DNA of 64,000 nucleotides, taken from the NCBI RefSeq assembly GCF_008831285.2, contig NC_045142.1, positions 20,029,354 to 20,093,353 on the forward strand. Direction: 5' to 3'. The stretch's first letter is position 1. Each line of letters begins with the position of its first letter. The notes beneath the pieces were generated by a model. The model searched no databases. It was not told the DNA's origin and saw only the letters and a program-made list of their open reading frames with translations. The position numbers and the translations under genes are program-made. This stretch comes from Nymphaea colorata (lineage: Eukaryota > Streptophyta > Magnoliopsida > Nymphaeales > Nymphaeaceae). This document shows, in pieces, positions 20,340 through 33,239 of the stretch.

Positions 20340-23300
20340 TGTTGTCACTTCAAATTTTAAAAAAAGTCTGTATTTTATTTCACCTAAACGAAACTCTCAG
20401 TTATTTGGATTTAAATTTTTAGACCCTAAGCTAAATCTTAGACCCAAAACAAATTCACAAATATTCGATCCAAAATGAATCTCTAATCCCTTGTTTGAAC
20501 CCAAACACAAAATTCAAAGTCAAAACCCATCTTTAGGGATGAGATTCAAATCCAAAATCCAAATCTCAGATCCGAATTAGATCTATAACACAAGTTTAGA
20601 TCTAAATCAAGAATTCCAAACTCCAAATCCAAAACCAAGATCAAAACAACAAAATTTGATGCTATGAGCACATCGGTATTCAATTGAACCTAATCCAGAT
20701 TTGAAACGACCACAGAGTCACTCAAAATGGATGCCTCCCCACACCCAATTCGTAACAAAAAACCATTTCTATACACAATTAAAAAAAAGTTTATGCATTT
20801 TATATGAACAGTCTTTTATTTATTTATTTATTTTATTAAAGAACAAAAATTTCAGTCCCTCGCGTGATGCGATCGCTTGTGAGATTGCATGCGTGCATGG
20901 CAGCACGTTGAGGGCTGCCGTGCCCGAATTGGGGCCCGTGAGACATGGTCGCGTGCACGGCAACACGTTGCGTGCTGCGATGCCCGAACCAGGGCCTGGA
21001 CCCTTTTAATGCTAAAATCACCCCGTTTTTGGTCCTGTTGGGTGGGCATTAGCCCTACTCACACCCCAAAGGGGTGTTTGCAGGGCTAATGGCCAATCCC
21101 ACTTAGTCAAAGCCTAACTAAAAAAAAATTAAAAATCATTCAAAAATACTTAGACTTCACATGAAAATCTTATTAAATTAAAAAAAATTCAAGTTTTGAG
21201 TTTTGGCTCCAAAACTCTTTATAAATACCCCACAATCTTCTCTTTTGGGCATAAGCTAGCTCTTTAGAAACCTATAGTGCTTTCTCACTAGAAAATCTAG
21301 AGTTTTCCTCATCTCTCTTCTCTCTTCTCTTCTTCTTCTTCTTCTCCAAACTTGAGAGCAGGATTCTCCAAGTTCCAACTATTCAAGGGAGCGTAAGAAG
21401 ATCTCTTAAAGGAATATCTTCATAATCTCTTGCTTTCATTTTTATTTTCATTTTCTCTTGTCACCTCCTCATGGCAATGCAAGAAAACTCTAAGAATTTC
21501 CTATCTGGAATCGAGAGCTACTCTTAAATGAGCAAAACGAAATAAATTTCATTTCTTCATTTATTTCCAAAAATATGCTTGTTATGTTGCTTTATTCATC
21601 ATTTATGTTTGAGATGTAGATTAATTTGTCTTAATTAATGAGCAAATGCATAGCGAGAATGAGGTTTGGATTGAAAATTTCTTTCATTATTGTGTTGATT
21701 TTGAGTTTGGGATTTGTCCACCCTGAGAAAGTCCTTCACGAATATGTACATGTTAAAAAGCATCCTCATGTCATTATCATACTTCGTTTTTCTTTTAATC
21801 ATTAGAATAGGAACCCCAATGAGTGCTTTATTACTTTACTTGATTTTCTTCCATACCTGATGGTAGGAGAAATATGTTCTTTTGTAATAAAACAAAATTA
21901 AATATAATTTTGTGTTCATATATAAAATATTTGGAGTTATGTTTTTCAAAAGATTTTTAAAAGCAAATACCCTTTCTAATGAAACCTTGGAGACTTAGCC
22001 TAAGCTCTTCCATGAGTTCAAGTTCCTCTCCATCCTACTAAAAATTCGAAGTTGGATATTTCATGTTATTTATTGATTTCAATTCTCATGAAGACATAAA
22101 CGTGTATATACATGTTATATATGTATACATGCATATGACTGTCTCTCTTTGACTTTCACTCTCTATGATTCAACGTATTCTTTTACGGATTTTTATATAC
22201 ATACGAATGAAAACATACGTGTGTTCCATTTTTCCTTTCTAGAATCTTTTGTTTCTCTTTACAAGTTAAATGTCTTCTTTTACAAATTTTTATATACATA
22301 TGTGTATCTATATATATATATTCCTCTATCTCTTCATCCCTAAAAAATTGATTTTTCTCTTCTCTCACTCTCCCTCTCCCTCTCTCTCTCTTTTCTAAGA
22401 TCTTCTTCTTCCTCTCCATTTGAGTAGATACTTCATATTCACAAGGTTTTATATACGTGTACATATGTATATATATACATATATATATATATAAGTATAT
22501 ATATGTATATTTAGCTCTCTCATTTTTAATGTTTTATTTTTTGATTTTCAAAATTCCTTTCTCTCTCTCTTTCTCCCTATTCTTCTCATATTAAACTATT
22601 TCTTCTTTTCCATTCTTTCGAATATTTTCTTCCAAGACCTAAGGTTTTAATTTCTTATTTCCTAGCTTCACCAAGACCAAAACTTAAGTAATGACCTAAT
22701 ATTTGAAATATGCTTGATGGTCTACAACTCCAATCCAGTTTCAAACATTTTTCTCTTTTCTTAAAAATACTTATGACAATTATAAGAATGAGAAATTTAG
22801 ATATATGGGCTATATGAATGCTTTAAGATGAATGTTATGGTGTGGATGAATGATTTTTTTTTTAAATCATATAAGATCAATGCATTCATGCATTTACATT
22901 CACTTAACATCACGAATATTCACAAGCACCTATCTAAAAGAACTTAAGAAAGATGAGATGAAGCACTAACTATGTAGTAACCAAATTAGAGCAAAATCTC
23001 AAACCTACTTAAAGTATTAAAAGACTACTAAAGAGACTTCACAAAGTAATCTCAAAAGGTTTCCAAATTATTTTTGAAAAGAGTTTTGAATTCAAAATTT
23101 ATCAATTAAAAATGCTTTACACTTTCAATTGATTTTTTTAAACTTTTTCAAAATCTTGAAACATCAAATCTTCAACATTTTCTCAAACACTACACTGCAT
23201 TTAGAATGAAAAAGATGTTTACACAAAAACAAAATGCATAAAAAATAAGCATATCTCTTGGATTGGTTACTCCCAGTAAAGGCTCTGAGAATGGTCAATC

Positions 23301-23401
23301 CTCGTATCGATGGGCGAGTCTCTTTCTCTTTTTTTTTTTCAAAATAAAACTTCATTTTTCTAAATCACTCCAAAAACAAAATACTTTTGGGGATGCAAAC
23401 A
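20340..23401 (+). repeat. Long gypsy LTR, first copy
   Basis: The LTR is about 3.06 kb, starting near a TGTTGTCACTTC motif and ending GCAAACA before a primer-site-like sequence. It contains a promoter-like TATAAATACC at about 21220, an imperfect 60-bp GC-rich tandem duplication at about 20885-21000, and TA-rich tracts near 22300 and 22460-22510. The left edge is inferred by alignment with the second LTR and is approximate. Confidence 0.65.
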
Positions 23402-24556
23402 AATGGCGACTGTGATGGGACCCATCATCGTTTGGCTATGATTGTCATTGATGCATTTTCACTAACTTGAACATCTCATATATTGCCGATGATAAATCAT
23501 GTCCCCTTCTTTGGCCTTGACTCCATCAGCATCTCATTACATTGCTTGATGATTGTTTTTGTTTTCTTGCATTTAAGACTAATTGAGAAAGATCAATTTT
23601 GTTCACCTAGATCTATGATCAAATACAACCCTCCTCAATTTAAGACTTGATTGAAATCAAGGCTTGGTCTTCTACTTGTTTTAATACCATCTTAGGAAAC
23701 ATTGCATTAGAGACAACTGATTTTGCATGTTGACTCATATTTTAAATATTTTTCATACCTATTTGTTTCAGTCATCATGTTGTCAGGCTTAGTCTTAGGC
23801 GGATGCACAAGACTAAGCCTTACAACTAGGCCATATCTTGGGCGGGAAAACTCCCTCATTAATACCATGAGTGATAACTTGTGGTATATCAACGACTGTC
23901 CAAGAAAAAGTAAATAAACCTTACCCTTAGTTGTCTAAGGAAGAATCTATGCTAGTACTACGCCATTTTGCTAAAGTATATAAGCATAACTTGGCAGTGG
24001 ATTATTGTGACATGAAATTATCTAAATTAGGCCCCTATATCCCTTTTCTCCAAATTATTTCACATGATACAAGTGTAAGAATGTTGGGTGTGCATAAAAC
24101 CTTATGTGATGATTTACATCCTCATTATATACATCTACCTCATATCATCTCTGTCAACCTTGTCAATCTTTCTTACTAATTTAATCTATATTCTTCAGAG
24201 TCGTCATTCTAGATGTACTCTTTTCAACGTAATGTTACATTCTCTTATGATGACATTCTCTTCGGGGAAAGACCCGAACGATCTATTTATATATCTTTTG
24301 AGTCTAAACCTTTGGCTCCCAAATGATATCGATCATGGCATCCCACTTTCTATCGGATGTTTCCTTCTTTCTTTGAAAAATGTGGACCGAATATAGCGGC
24401 AGCCGGAGGAGTACAATCATTGAAGGGGAATTTAGTACATGCAATTGCGGATCGATGGAACCCAAGGACCTCATCTTTTTGGTTTTTATGAAGAGAACTA
24501 ACAGTATTATTAGATGAATTTGCCGAAATACTAGACCCCCCACCCCAACTTGTAAC
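23402..24556 (+). other. Gypsy primer site and leader, first copy
   Basis: TGGCGACTGTGATGGGAC begins at 23404, two bases after the LTR end, and resembles the tRNA-Arg type primer site of Tat/Ogre gypsy elements. The following 1.1 kb resembles 27104-28170. It contains weak gag-like sequence at the end (stops present) and is cut exactly where the second LTR begins. Confidence 0.55.
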
Positions 24557-25915
24557 TGTAATCACCCTAATTTTTTTTCAAAATACTGTATTTGGATTTA
24601 ATATTCAGATCCTAAACCCAATCCGAATTTAAAACGAGCCTGGAGTAGCTCAAAATGGAGTTGGCTGCCCATTCTTTACAAAAGCTTTTTCTTTACATTT
24701 TAAATAAAAAATGTGTTTCCTATGTAAACAACAATTTGTATTTCAGCTTGATTTTATTTAAATTTAAATTTAAAAAAAATTGAGTTTATGCCGCGTGCAA
24801 GCACAGCTGAAACCCTTTTTTCTCCTCACAATAGACCGTTAGAGGGTGATTTTGAGCGTTTTAAATGGGCATTAGCTCTACCTACACCTCAAAAATGGAT
24901 TTACAAGCCTAATGACCAATCGTACTCATTTCAAACCTATTTCTTTTTTGAAAAAATAAAAATAATTCAAAATTATTTTAAATTCGTATGAAAATGTTGT
25001 GAAATTAAAAGAAATTCAAATTTTGAGTTTTGGCTCTAAAACTCCCTATAAATACCCCCATTTTCCTCCCTCTTAGGCATGAGCTGGCCCTTGGAGAAGC
25101 TCTAGTGCATTCTCACTTGAGGACTTAGAGTTTTTAGTGCTCCTCCATTTCAAGGGAGCATGAAGATCTCTTGGAGGCCTCGTCTTCATTATCTTGAAGC
25201 TTCATTCAAGGTGAATCTAGGATCATTCGAAGCAAAGATGATCATTTTTCAATAAAATCATTCTCATTAGAGGTATGTAATCAACATCGCATTCCATTCT
25301 TTTCTTTATTTCTTCCATTCTTCATCTTCCCATGGCCATACAAGATTGCTCTAAAAGCTCTATTTGAGAGCTAAAAAGCTCTTCTTGAGTGCACTGGAAG
25401 TATGAGAGATGAGATGATATTTCATTTTATGACTGAATCATGTTCTCTTTCTCTCTCTCTTTTCTTGAATCTTGTTTTGTTTTAAGATATCATTCATGCT
25501 AGTTGCTTAATCTTTTTTATTTAGATGTGAATACATGGTGAGAATGAGAGTGCAACTTGAGATTTTTTCTTTATTCTTACGTTAAATTTTGAGGTTGGGA
25601 TTTGTCCAACCCAAAAAAAACCCTCATGAACATGTACATATTAATATGCATTTTCATGTCATTTTGCACTTTTTTCCTTTCTAATAATCATATTAGGAAT
25701 CTTAATGAACAACTTATCTTGTAGTTTAATTTTCTTCCATACCCAACGGTGGAAGAAGCATATTCCCTTGTAATAAAAAAAAAGATTATGTTTTATGTTA
25801 ATATATAAAAATATTTGAAATCATGCTTTCCAAAATATTTTCGAAAGAACACATTTTAATGTGGCTTTGGAGTCTTAGTTTAGGCTCCTGCATGAGGCCA
25901 AGCTCCCCTCTAGCT

Positions 25916-25951
<36 letters not shown>

Positions 25952-27103
25952 TGTTATATACATATATGTGCACATGATGATTCCATTCATCCTTCTCTCT
26001 CTATGTTTTCACTTTCTGTTTCACAAATTTTCATATACACATGAATGCATATACATGTGTTCTATTTTCTCTTTCTTGAATATTTTATTTCTCTTTTTAA
26101 GTTCAATGTCTTCTTTTATAAATTTATTATATATATATACATATATTTGTATATCAATGTATATGTGTATGCATATAAATTTTCCTATTTCTTATCCTCT
26201 AAAAATCTATCTTTCTATTCAAATCAATATCATTTTTACAAACTTTCATATATGTGTATATATGATGGTATGTACATGCATATGCATATCTTTTTTCTAT
26301 CTATCTCTCTTTCTCTATCTTTCTCTTGTGATCAAATCTTTCATCTTTTTCATTCTTTTTGAACATTTTTCTCTCAAAATCTTTTATTTACCGACTTCAC
26401 CAAGTCTAAAAAAACAAGTAATGACCCAATATTGGGTTCATGCCTGATGATCTACAACTCCAATCCATTTTCAAAACTTTTTCTTCTTATATATGATAAT
26501 TATGAAAACAAAAATCTTAGATGTATGTTATGGTATGAATACTTTTAGATGAATGTTGTGGTAGGAATGATTGATTTCTCTTTTAATCATATAGGATCAA
26601 TGCATTTATGAATTCACACTCACTTAATGTCACTTATGATTGCAAACACATTTCCAAAAGAATTTAAGCAAGATGAGATGGAGCACTAACTAGGTAGCAA
26701 CCTAATTACAACAAAACCTCAAACATACTTAAAGTCTTAATGGAATACTAAAGTGACATGAAAATGATTTCCTAAGCTTTCCAAATGATATTTTTAAAGA
26801 TTTCCCAATTCTATTTTTCTCCGAAGTGTTTCAGATTCTCAAGTAATTCTTCAAGAACCCTTTCAAAAGTTTGAAATATCAAACTTTATGTATTTTTCTA
26901 CACCGCATATAGAATGAAGAGAAGTTTAAGCCAAATTGAAATGCATCAACAATAACCATAGCTCTTGGATTGATTACCCCTGGTAAAGGCACCGGAACAG
27001 TTGATCCTTGTACTGAGAGCGAGTCCATTTCTCTTTTATTTTCGAAATAAAACCTCATTTTTCTAAAGTACTCCAAAAACTAAAAATTTTGAGGATGCGA
27101 ACA
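24557..27103 (+). repeat. Long gypsy LTR, second copy
   Basis: The LTR is about 2.55 kb, beginning TGTAATCACCC and ending GCGAACA. A promoter-like TATAAATACC lies at about 25047. It parallels the first LTR but lacks the latter's GC-rich duplication. TA-rich microsatellite sequence lies at 25917-25950. Confidence 0.7.
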
Positions 27104-29220
27104 GATGGCAACCATGAAGGGACCCGTCATTATTTGGTTATGATTATCATGATGCATTTCTACAAACTCAAACATCTCATATATTGCCGATGATAAAGCA
27201 TACTTCGTTCTTTGACCTTGACCCTATCGACATTTCATTACATTGATTGATGATTGTGCTTGCTTTCTTGCATACATGACTAATTGAGGAGGATCAATAA
27301 TGTTCAGTTAGATCTAGTATCAAATACAACCCTCCTCAATTTAGGAGTTGTTCGAAAATAATGTTTGCTATTCTATTTATTTTAATTATCATATTAGGCA
27401 ACATTCCATTAGAGACAACTGATTTTGCATGATTTTTCATTTTTCAAAATTCCTCATACCTATTTGTCCCAGTCATCATGTTGTCGGCCTTGGTCTCAGG
27501 CGGTACCACAAGACTATTGATGAGTGATCAAGGAGAAGTTGATGAACCCTACCTTTAGTTGCCTAAGGAAGAATCTATGCTGGCCCTAAGTCATTCGGCT
27601 AAAGTATATATAACTTGACATTGAATTATCGTAGCACAAAATTATCTCAATGAGGTCCCTATATCCATTTTGTCCCAAATTATTTCAAATGACATATGGG
27701 TATGCATAAAGCCTTATGTGATGATTTACAACCTCATTATATACCTCTACTCCATATTGTCTTTGTCAACCTAGTCAATCTTTTTTACTAATGTAATCTC
27801 TACCCTTCAGAGTCATCATTCAAGATGTATTCTTTCCGACATGGTGTCACATTCCCTTATGGTCACATCCTCTTTGGGGAAGGACCCGAACGGTCTACTT
27901 ACATCTCTCTTGAGTCTAAACCTTTAACTCCCAAATGGTATCGGTCCTAGCATCTCAACTTCTCTTAGATGTTTCCTTCATACTTTGAAGAATGTGGGCC
28001 GAAGATGGTGGTAGCCAAAGAAATGCAAATTGTGAATGAAAATTTGATGTATGCAATTGTCGAGTGATGGAACCCAAGGGCCTCATCTTTTTGGTTTTCA
28101 TAAGGAGAAATAACAGTGTTATTAGATGAATTTGCTGAAATACTAGACCTCCCCTCCCAACTTGTGATCCAAATGAACCATTAGAAAAATAATTCCTCAT
28201 GAACCCGACCACGGTTAATGCAAATAATTTTATAGTTCACTTTACTGAATGAAAAACATGGCCCCTAGTAAAAAACCATGAGAACTAAAGCATCAATTTG
28301 AAAAATTTGTAAGAAGAATTTGGAGCCTATGTTAACCTTTCACTTTGCCTCGAAAAGCCATAAGAAGAATTAAACATTGTATTATGCTCTGCACAGTAGG
28401 AGTGATCATTTTCACCGATGGAAGTGACCTCCTAAATGTTTGTATTACCCGACTTTTTCAGATTTGGAGGCATAGTGGGACCCAACACTTGTCAGTAGCA
28501 ATGACAGCCTTGGCTTTTCTCTATCGAGGACTCACCTGCTTTACCATTGAAGATACGGACTTCAAAGAATGATTCACATATGCTTTGCAATTGTGGTTTC
28601 TCAAGCACGCGAGATCCCAAGCTAGTCTATTCATAAACACTGATAGAGCATTGATAATCTTAGAACAATACCGCCGTTTGATCGAGTAGTTGGATGAAAA
28701 TGAGATCACCACACTCTTCGGCTCTTATTTCATAATTGATTCTTCTGCTAGTAGATGCATGAGACAGTTCTTTCAGAGAGAAAAGATGGTTTTTTTGCAT
28801 GCACCAATCAGAGTTAGGAGGCTATCGTCCATTCACTGGCCTCAGAAGAACGAAAATGGGCATCTTGTAGCCGATTAGTATCACTTTTCAGACGAACACC
28901 AAAGGACTGTGATATCATGAAAAAATTTGAAGAAGATCTTGTGGGCTCATAGTATTCACCTTTGTTTCCAAATCCTCTCATGAATTTTGTAAACTTAAAC
29001 TTCTTTTTGTCTAGTCCCATGAGAGGACCCCTTCTATGAACTAAGAAATTTTTTTTTACATGCAATGCAAGTAATCTTTTTTTTTTCAGTTAATTTCGTC
29101 AAATTCATTCCTTTATCATCCTCTTTATAGGATGTCAGAACTCAACATGTCTCAGTTTCTTCTTTTTTCTTGGAAGTCCCCCAAAAAGCATTTATCAAAA
29201 AGCAATTGATGAAATAGAAT
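27104..29220 (+). pseudogene. Gypsy leader, second copy, and gag remnants
   Basis: A decayed primer site (TGGCAACC at 27106) is followed by sequence parallel to the first leader. Near 28080-28160 an interrupted frame reads LLDEFAEIL, similar in style to the gag N-terminal region of Tat/Ogre gypsy elements. Open stretches at 28345-28572 and 28690-28878 lie where Gag should be, but they are separated by stops and I cannot align them residue by residue. No zinc knuckle was found. Confidence 0.5.
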
Positions 29221-29224
29221 CTAC

Positions 29225-31100
29225 GACAGTACCCGAGTCAGAATTACCGGAATTGACTCAGATTCATTAACAAGAACATCCCTCAACCTTAGTCAATGAT
29301 TCAATTAAAGAGATTAGTATTGGAACCAGTGAAAATCCTAAAATCCTTCAAGTTGGTATCAGTTTGTCAGTGGACAAAAAGAAAAGATTGGTGGACTTTC
29401 TTATAAGTAATCAAGAAGCTTTTGCTTGGACTTATGAAGATATGCCAGACTTAGACCCCCAGTTGGTTGAACATCATTTGCCCTTAAATCCTATTTGCAA
29501 GCCAATTAAGTAAAAGTTGTGCAAACTTGATCCTCAACTAGAAGGGCCTATAAAAGAGGGATTAGAGGACCTATTAAAGGCAAAATTCATTTATGCTATC
29601 GATTGCTCCGAATGGTTGGCTAACATCGTGGTAGTCCCTAAGCAAAATGGCAAAGTCAGGTTATGCATCGACTTTTGAGACTTGAACAAAGCCACGCAAA
29701 AGGATGATTATCCACCTCCAAACATTGATTTATTGGTAGACAGTACTACAGGCCATGCCATGTTCTCTTTTGTGGATGGATATTTGAGATATAACCAAAT
29801 CAAACTAGCAGTTAAGAATTAACTTAAGAACGCTTTTACTATACCCTGAGGCACTTTTTGTTACACGGTGATGCAGTTTGGGTTGAAGAATGTTGGAACA
29901 ACTTATCAAAGAGCCATGACCGCTATCTTGCATGACCAGATGCACAAAATCATGGATGCATACATCGATGATATATTGATCAAATCCAAGACAAGAGAAG
30001 ATTACATTGAAACCTTCGCCCAAGTGTTCGAGAGACTGTACAAGCTTCGTTTAAATATTCAAAAATGTGTGTTCGGGGTTGGATCAGGTAAGCGTTTGGG
30101 TTTCATGGTCAGTAAGAGGAGGATTGAGATAGATCTTACCAAAGCTAAAGCAATCATAGATATGCCACCACCTACCAATATCAAGGAATTGCGAAACATG
30201 CAAGGGTGAATCCAGTCTATCAGACTATTCATTTCCAATTTAGTCATGAGACGCAAACCATTCAACCAACTGTTGAAAAAATGCATCAAGTTTGAATGGG
30301 GTTTTGAATGCCAACAGTCATTTGAAAAGAACAAGAAATACCTCCTAACTTTGCCAATTTAAAACCTCCGGTGTTGGGTAGACCATTGCTGCTTTACATC
30401 AACAGTGAATAAGTTAGCATGTGGCGGCTTTTTGACACAATATGAGGAAGAAGTCGCATCGAGAATGCAATTTATTACATTAGCAAGACTTTTGTGTAGT
30501 ACAAACATAAATACTCTCTTCAATAGAAAAAACTTGTCTTGCATTGGTTTAGATGTGTCAAAAGCTGAGACATTATTTGTTAGCTTGTGAGGTCAATATA
30601 TTCTCTAAGCTAAATCCTCTTAAGTACATCTTGGAACAGCCCTTCTTTCATGGATGCATCGCCAAATGGAAGTTTGCTGATGCAATATGATCTTGAATAT
30701 GTGTCCCAGAAGTCAATCAAAGGACAAGCAATTGCAGATCAGTTAGTAGACTTTCCCAATACGATGAGATCAAAACTAACGATGAGTGTCCAAACGAATA
30801 CGTACTAAGTTTGGAAATGGTCTATGGAAGATGTTCTTGATAGATCCAGGAATGTGATGGGAGCAGGTATAGGCATCCTACTCATTACTCCAGAAGATGA
30901 AATGATCACATATTATTTAAACTCGACTTTCCATGTACCCATAACATGGCTGAATATGAAGTCCTCATACAAGAACTTCGTTCTTTATTGAGTTCTCAAG
31001 TAAAAATGGTGCCATGCCTTTAGCGACTCTCAGCTATCATAAACCAAGTGAATGGAGAATGGCAAGTGAAAACAAAAGTTGGTGCCACATCAAGAGAACG
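29225..31100 (+). pseudogene. Gypsy pol pseudogene: reverse transcriptase and decayed RNase H
   Basis: Ty3/gypsy reverse transcriptase of Tat-like type is readable in one frame with repeated stops. Landmarks are AFAWTYEDMPDLDPQLVEHH (about 29420), WLANIVVVPKQNGKVRLCID (about 29610), DDYPPPNIDLLVDSTTGHAM (about 29702), MQFGLKNVGTTYQRAMTAIL (29871), the catalytic box as YIDD (about 29958), and CVFGVGSGKRLGF (about 30065). Stops interrupt it at about 29511, 29677, 29820, 29848 and 30207. RNase H-like sequence after about 30400 is barely recognisable. It cannot yield a working polyprotein. Confidence 0.88.
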
Positions 31101-31559
31101 ACACCTCCTCAGCCATGTAACCCTATTGCGGATGGCGTCGTGAGCTAGGATCCACTATCACTTTTCCAACCAATAAAGCAATTTGTTCTTTTGAAATTGG
31201 AGATTAGAATATCCTGCTTTTGAAACAATGACACATGTTCATCATATCCAAGAAGGAAATACGCCTTGGTACCATAACATCAAAAGGTACATTGAAAGGA
31301 GAGAATTCTCGACTGGAATGCCCAGAAATGAACAAGAAACAATTCAGCGTATGTCAGCGATGTACTTTATTTTTATAGGGGTGCTATGTAGATGTTGATT
31401 TAGTACTGAATACTCTTGGTACCTTGATGAAGATGAGACAAAGGAAGTCATGAAGAGTCAACATCGAGGAGACTGTGGGGGCCATGTTGTTATTAGACCC
31501 TCACCAAATAGATAATTCATGCACGATATTATTGACCTACTATGCAAAAAGATTGTTAC

Positions 31560-31792
31560 CAATTTGTCAAAAGATACAAAGAATATCAACTCCATACTAC
31601 AGTGATCCATGCACCACCTCTCACTTGCATTTTGTGACATTTCTTTGGTCATTCGATATAATCGAACCAATATCCCCTACTGTTTCCAATGGCCATAAGT
31701 ATTTTTTTGCTGCAACAGACTATTTTACCAAGTGGGTAGAAATCATCAAGCTCAGAACCATGGAAGGACGTCATGTAGTGTCCTTCATTCAA
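31560..31792 (+). pseudogene. Gypsy integrase fragment cut by assembly gap
   Basis: The translation contains FDIIEPISPTVSNGHKYFFA followed by TDYFTKWVEI, which is the integrase core around its first catalytic Asp and the following strand in Tat-like gypsy elements. It runs into the N gap. The rest of integrase and any 3' LTR are missing or lie beyond the gap. Confidence 0.82.
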
Positions 31793-31892
31793 NNNNNNNN
31801 NNNNNNNNNNNNNNNNNNNNNNNNNNNNNNNNNNNNNNNNNNNNNNNNNNNNNNNNNNNNNNNNNNNNNNNNNNNNNNNNNNNNNNNNNNNN
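31793..31892. other. Assembly gap (100 N)
   Basis: Exactly 100 N, the conventional placeholder for a gap of unknown size. It lies within gypsy integrase, so the order and distance of sequences on either side are not certain. Confidence 0.99.
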
Positions 31893-32324
31893 ACTACAAC
31901 TTGTAAAGGCCCTCACACACACATCAATCACATACACTTCCATCATAAACTTTCATTCATGTACTTTTCATTTCATTGGCTTTAGTGAATTGACAGTTCC
32001 TGTGGGTGCAAACATAGACACGTGCACACCATGGGCAGCCCACAGCCGAGAGACAATCCCTGTGGTGTCCCATAACAGTATGGATCTATTCATTCCGCTG
32101 CAACGATAGACCACGCATCCATGGATGTGTGAATTCCAAGGAGAGATACTCAGCCTTTCCTAGGACACCTAGGATGGGAAGGCGGGAGCCCAACGCTCCA
32201 AGCACATCACACAACAGTACCCTGGGACTAGTGGCAAAAGCGGGACGTCTCCCAAACACATAGCCACATCTCACTGGCCTCTCATCTCTTATTCTTTCAT
32301 TATTATCATTATAAAAGCACATTC

Positions 32325-33235
32325 ACAAAATGACTGGCTAGCTCATGAGGTTGGTACATTTCACGAGTGCACCCACACGTCCACTTGCCTCCACACGAGG
32401 GCCACACATAATTACATTCTTAGCTAGTCGTCATACAGTACGGGTACAACTACCCTCCAATTAATTCTTTTACATCATTGCCCGCGGCAATGCATATGCA
32501 ACAATTCACAGTATTCACATTCATAAGTACTCACATCTTATCAAACACATCATTCACATCTTTCAAAACTTAGCCAAATCCCAGAGAGTAGTCTCGATCC
32601 ATGATGGCTCGTAGCTTTCCTATGCAATTATCATTCTATGATGCTCTCTAATACACAATTGAGGTCGTGGAGACACTCGACTCGATACCCCACCTCATCT
32701 GTCCTAAACAATTATCAATTCTAGCATGCACATGTAAATGCATAATAATTTTCAAAACGAGCTTCTAATAGCTTTCAAAAAAAAATTTGTCACATGACAA
32801 ATCATTCACAACATGACTGGCTAGCTCATGAGGTTGGTTCACTTCACAAGTTCACCCACACCTCCAATTACCTCCACACGAGGGCTACACATAACATTAA
32901 TAGTCTTAAACAATCTTAGCTAGATGTCATAACAATACGAGTACAACTACCCTTCAATTCATTCAATTGCATCATTGCCCATGGCAATGCATATGATATA
33001 AATCACAACATTCACAATCACACCCGTCAGTCATACCTTTCCAAACTTAGCCAAACCATGAAGAGTAGTCTCGATCTGTGATTGGCTCGTAGCTGTCCTA
33101 GGCACTTATCATTCTAGAATGCTTTATAATGCATGCTTGGGTTCGAGGAGACACTCGACTCGATACCCCACCTCATCTTTCTATGGAGTTATCAATTCTA
33201 GCATGCACATGCAATTGTGTAGTCATTTAACAAAA
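32325..33235. repeat. Two tandem copies of a ~480-bp unit
   Basis: Sequence starting AATGACTGGCTAGCTCATGA at about 32328 and running to a TCTAGCATGCACATG motif near 32730 is repeated from about 32811 to 33215. Shared landmarks include GAGACACTCGACTCGATACC in both. No coding potential is seen. It may be part of a retrotransposon LTR or leader on either strand. Confidence 0.8.
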
Positions 33236-33239
33236 AACA

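Larger units (their letters stand above)
20340..31792 (+). mobile_element. Degenerate Ty3/gypsy region with duplicated LTR and leader
   Basis: The order is long LTR (20340-23401), primer-site-like sequence and leader (23402-24556), a second LTR of the same family (24557-27103), a second leader (27104 onward), then broken gag and pol of Tat/Ogre-like gypsy type, cut by an assembly gap at 31793. The two LTR-plus-leader units are clearly related but much diverged, so the element is old. The 3' end is not identified. Confidence 0.75.

Noticed and set aside
28345-28878. Short frames as separate genes
   Set aside because: They lie where gypsy gag is expected between the leader and pol, are broken by stops, and are better explained as element remnants.
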